Assembly: GCF_048564905.1 (NCBI RefSeq)
Contig: NC_132988.1
Span: 68,318,001-68,382,000 of the forward strand
Length of the DNA stretch: 64,000 nt
Direction of reading: 5' to 3'
Source of the DNA: Vicugna pacos
Taxonomy: Eukaryota; Chordata; Mammalia; Artiodactyla; Camelidae
Shown: piece by piece, positions 62,901-64,000 of the stretch
How the letters are laid out: each line of letters opens with the position of its first letter
How positions within the stretch are numbered: position 1 is the stretch's first letter
Notes under the pieces: generated by a model
Databases searched by the model: none
Seen by the model: the letters and a program-made list of their open reading frames with translations, nothing else
What the model was told of the DNA's origin: nothing
Made by a program: the position numbers and the translations under genes

Positions 62901-64000
62901 CACACAGACCCCAATCACTTTAGAGACTAAATTCTTAAAAGATTGGGAAATTGTTTAAGCTTTTTTACCAGTTTCAAAGACCTTGGCACATCTACCTTTA
63001 CCGTCACACATACTGTACATTTTATTATATTCTTCCCAACACATCAGCTGACTGACTCCTCCCCAGGGATACTGTCCATAATCAAATCTAATTTTCGGGC
63101 ATTTTTTTAAAAGTTACATTCTGTGTATTAAAGCTATCTGAAAAAGAAGAGGGTTTTGGGGGATTTTTTTCTTTTAATTTTTAGACTTGTTTTCATTGTC
63201 ATTTTGGCTATCACCCTGCTTTATTTTCATGTTCATTCAGCGATCCCAGGCACTTATTTGCAAACAGCAAGAACAGGAAGGCAAACATACGATGTTTTGC
63301 ATCCTCCTCTTAGATTGTAAAATTTGGGAGGCCCTTAGTCCTTGTTTCATAATTCACTTATTATTAAATTTAGACTTGTTTTTAAGTTAATATCGCCTAA
63401 ATAATTCTATGAGGTAAATTCTTGGAGTCAAACTTTTAAAAAATTTTGAACGACTATGACATTCACATTTATTTTCTTTCATTTATTCTTTGAAATTTGA
63501 TTTTATTGTGGCACCTGCACATTTTGAAAGTGGGCTTTCTCTTTGAGTAACAGGGATTGAACTTTGTATCAGAAATGATCCATGACTGCCTGACCTGCAG
63601 CAACCACTTATGAGTTACTGGAGCCTGCTGGAGCCCACAGACACTCCTTCCTGCTTTCACAAAGCTGCAGGCCCCACAGACATGAACAAATAATTAAAAG
63701 GAAGAATGAAAGTTTATAGATTTTTTACCATTCAATCTTATGAATGATCAAAATGATACAAATTAAAATAGTAATGTGAAACAACAAGTTTCTTCTGTGT
63801 AGCACAAGGAACTATATTCAATATCTTGTAGTAACCTATAATGAAAAAGAATATGAAAACGAATACATGTATATATATGTATGACTGAACATTATGCTGT
63901 ACACCAGAAACTGACACAATATTGTAAACTGACTATATTTCAATTTAAAAAAAGAAAAAAAGAAATAAATTATTAAATTCTTCAAAAAAAAAGCAATGTG
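59858..64000 (+). CDS. CSN3: CSN3, kappa-casein, 5' part only (exons 1-2; gene runs off the right edge)
   Basis: Kappa-casein is the milk protein that caps and stabilises casein micelles and is the target of chymosin. Exon 1, non-coding, ends at 59922 before GTAATC. Its core (TTGAGAGGCCAACTCAACC, then GCCAAGCAAG and CACAAGG) matches the bovine 5'UTR as I remember it. Exon 2 is 62446-62507: it opens GTGCAATC, then ATG at 62454 and 18 codons MKSFFLVVTILALTLPFL, ending in phase 0 at GTGAGT (62508). This is the camel/bovine kappa-casein signal peptide without its last two residues, which exon 3 supplies outside the window. Intron 1 is 2523 bases, near the bovine size. Exons 3-5, with the mature protein, are not present here. 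CSN3 is not homologous by sequence to the calcium-sensitive caseins and is thought to derive from an FDCSP/ODAM-like ancestor. Confidence 0.95.
59923..62445 (+). other. CSN3: CSN3 intron 1
   Basis: AT-rich intron of 2.5 kb with no exon-like segment. It holds a short antisense MIR-like piece near 61.4 kb and a TA-rich tract around 61.93-62.05 kb. A phrase of about 20 bases around TTATAGGTAAGAATAG recurs at 61394 and 61953, a small local repeat. Confidence 0.8.
61385..61525 (-). mobile_element. MIR-like fragment, antisense
   Basis: GGCCCAGATAAAGGAAATTAC, AAATTGCTCAAGTAGAGATAG and CCTGAGATGGAACTCAG resemble reverse MIR. In CSN3 intron 1. Confidence 0.5.
62508..64000 (+). other. CSN3: CSN3 intron 2, partial
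   Basis: Begins GTGAGT at 62508 and runs off the window. It contains an L1 3' tail at 63780-63970 and no further exon. Confidence 0.8.
63780..63970 (+). mobile_element. Artiodactyl L1 3' tail, sense, in CSN3 intron 2
   Basis: GCACAAGGAACTATATTCAA, GTAACCTATAATGAAAAAGA, CATTATGCTGTACACCAGAA, AACTGACTATATTTCAATTT, then an A-rich tail. The same end sequence occurs at 43225 and, truncated, at 39600. Confidence 0.88.

Noticed and set aside
1-64000. CRISPR arrays, operons, integrases or other prokaryotic systems
   Set aside because: The sequence is mammalian nuclear DNA with spliced genes. The only regularly spaced repeats are microsatellites.

Overview
The window is AT-rich mammalian nuclear DNA from the distal end of the casein/SCPP (secretory calcium-binding phosphoprotein) cluster. 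Three genes lie head to tail on the + strand: ODAM (about 25.7-33.7 kb, complete), FDCSP (about 45.1-50.15 kb, complete) and the 5' end of CSN3, kappa-casein (exon 1 near 59.9 kb, exon 2 at 62.45 kb, running off the right edge in intron 2). This is the ODAM-FDCSP-CSN3 order known from other placental mammals. Two SINEs derived from tRNA-Ala (22.25 kb and 54.02 kb) have the A-rich AATAAATAAATAAAC / C-run tail I associate with camelid SINEs, and the CSN3 signal peptide matches the camel protein as I remember it. The source is therefore most likely a camelid (camel, llama or alpaca).

Layout. 0-25.7 kb: no intact gene. The first 6.3 kb holds two diverged copies of one block (about 1-1960 and 4330-6260), each with an antisense L2 piece, a TATA-like box and an exon-1-like segment. 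They may be fossil promoters of a lost cluster member. The remainder is old L2/MIR/L1 debris, a MER53-like palindrome, a 5'-inverted L1 (9.33-10.24 kb) and microsatellites. 25.7-33.7 kb: ODAM, ten coding exons, every intron in phase 0, 278 codons. 33.7-45.05 kb: intergenic, with a MER2-type DNA transposon, a 2.4-kb antisense old L1 interrupted by a younger sense L1, and other L1 tails. 45.05-50.15 kb: FDCSP, 87 codons in three coding exons. 50.15-59.85 kb: intergenic, with L2, MIR, SINE and L1 copies. 59.85-64 kb: CSN3 exon 1, intron 1, exon 2 and part of intron 2.

The genes share one design: TATA promoter, short non-coding exon 1, exon 2 coding the signal peptide, phase-0 introns and Pro/Gln- or Pro/Tyr-rich secreted products. 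ODAM and FDCSP also both keep the stop codon just upstream of a final 3'UTR-only exon. ODAM acts in enamel maturation and junctional epithelium, FDCSP in follicular dendritic cells and periodontal or oral epithelia, and CSN3 stabilises milk casein micelles. I saw no retroviral or other virus-like element that I could name with confidence, and no new multi-gene system.
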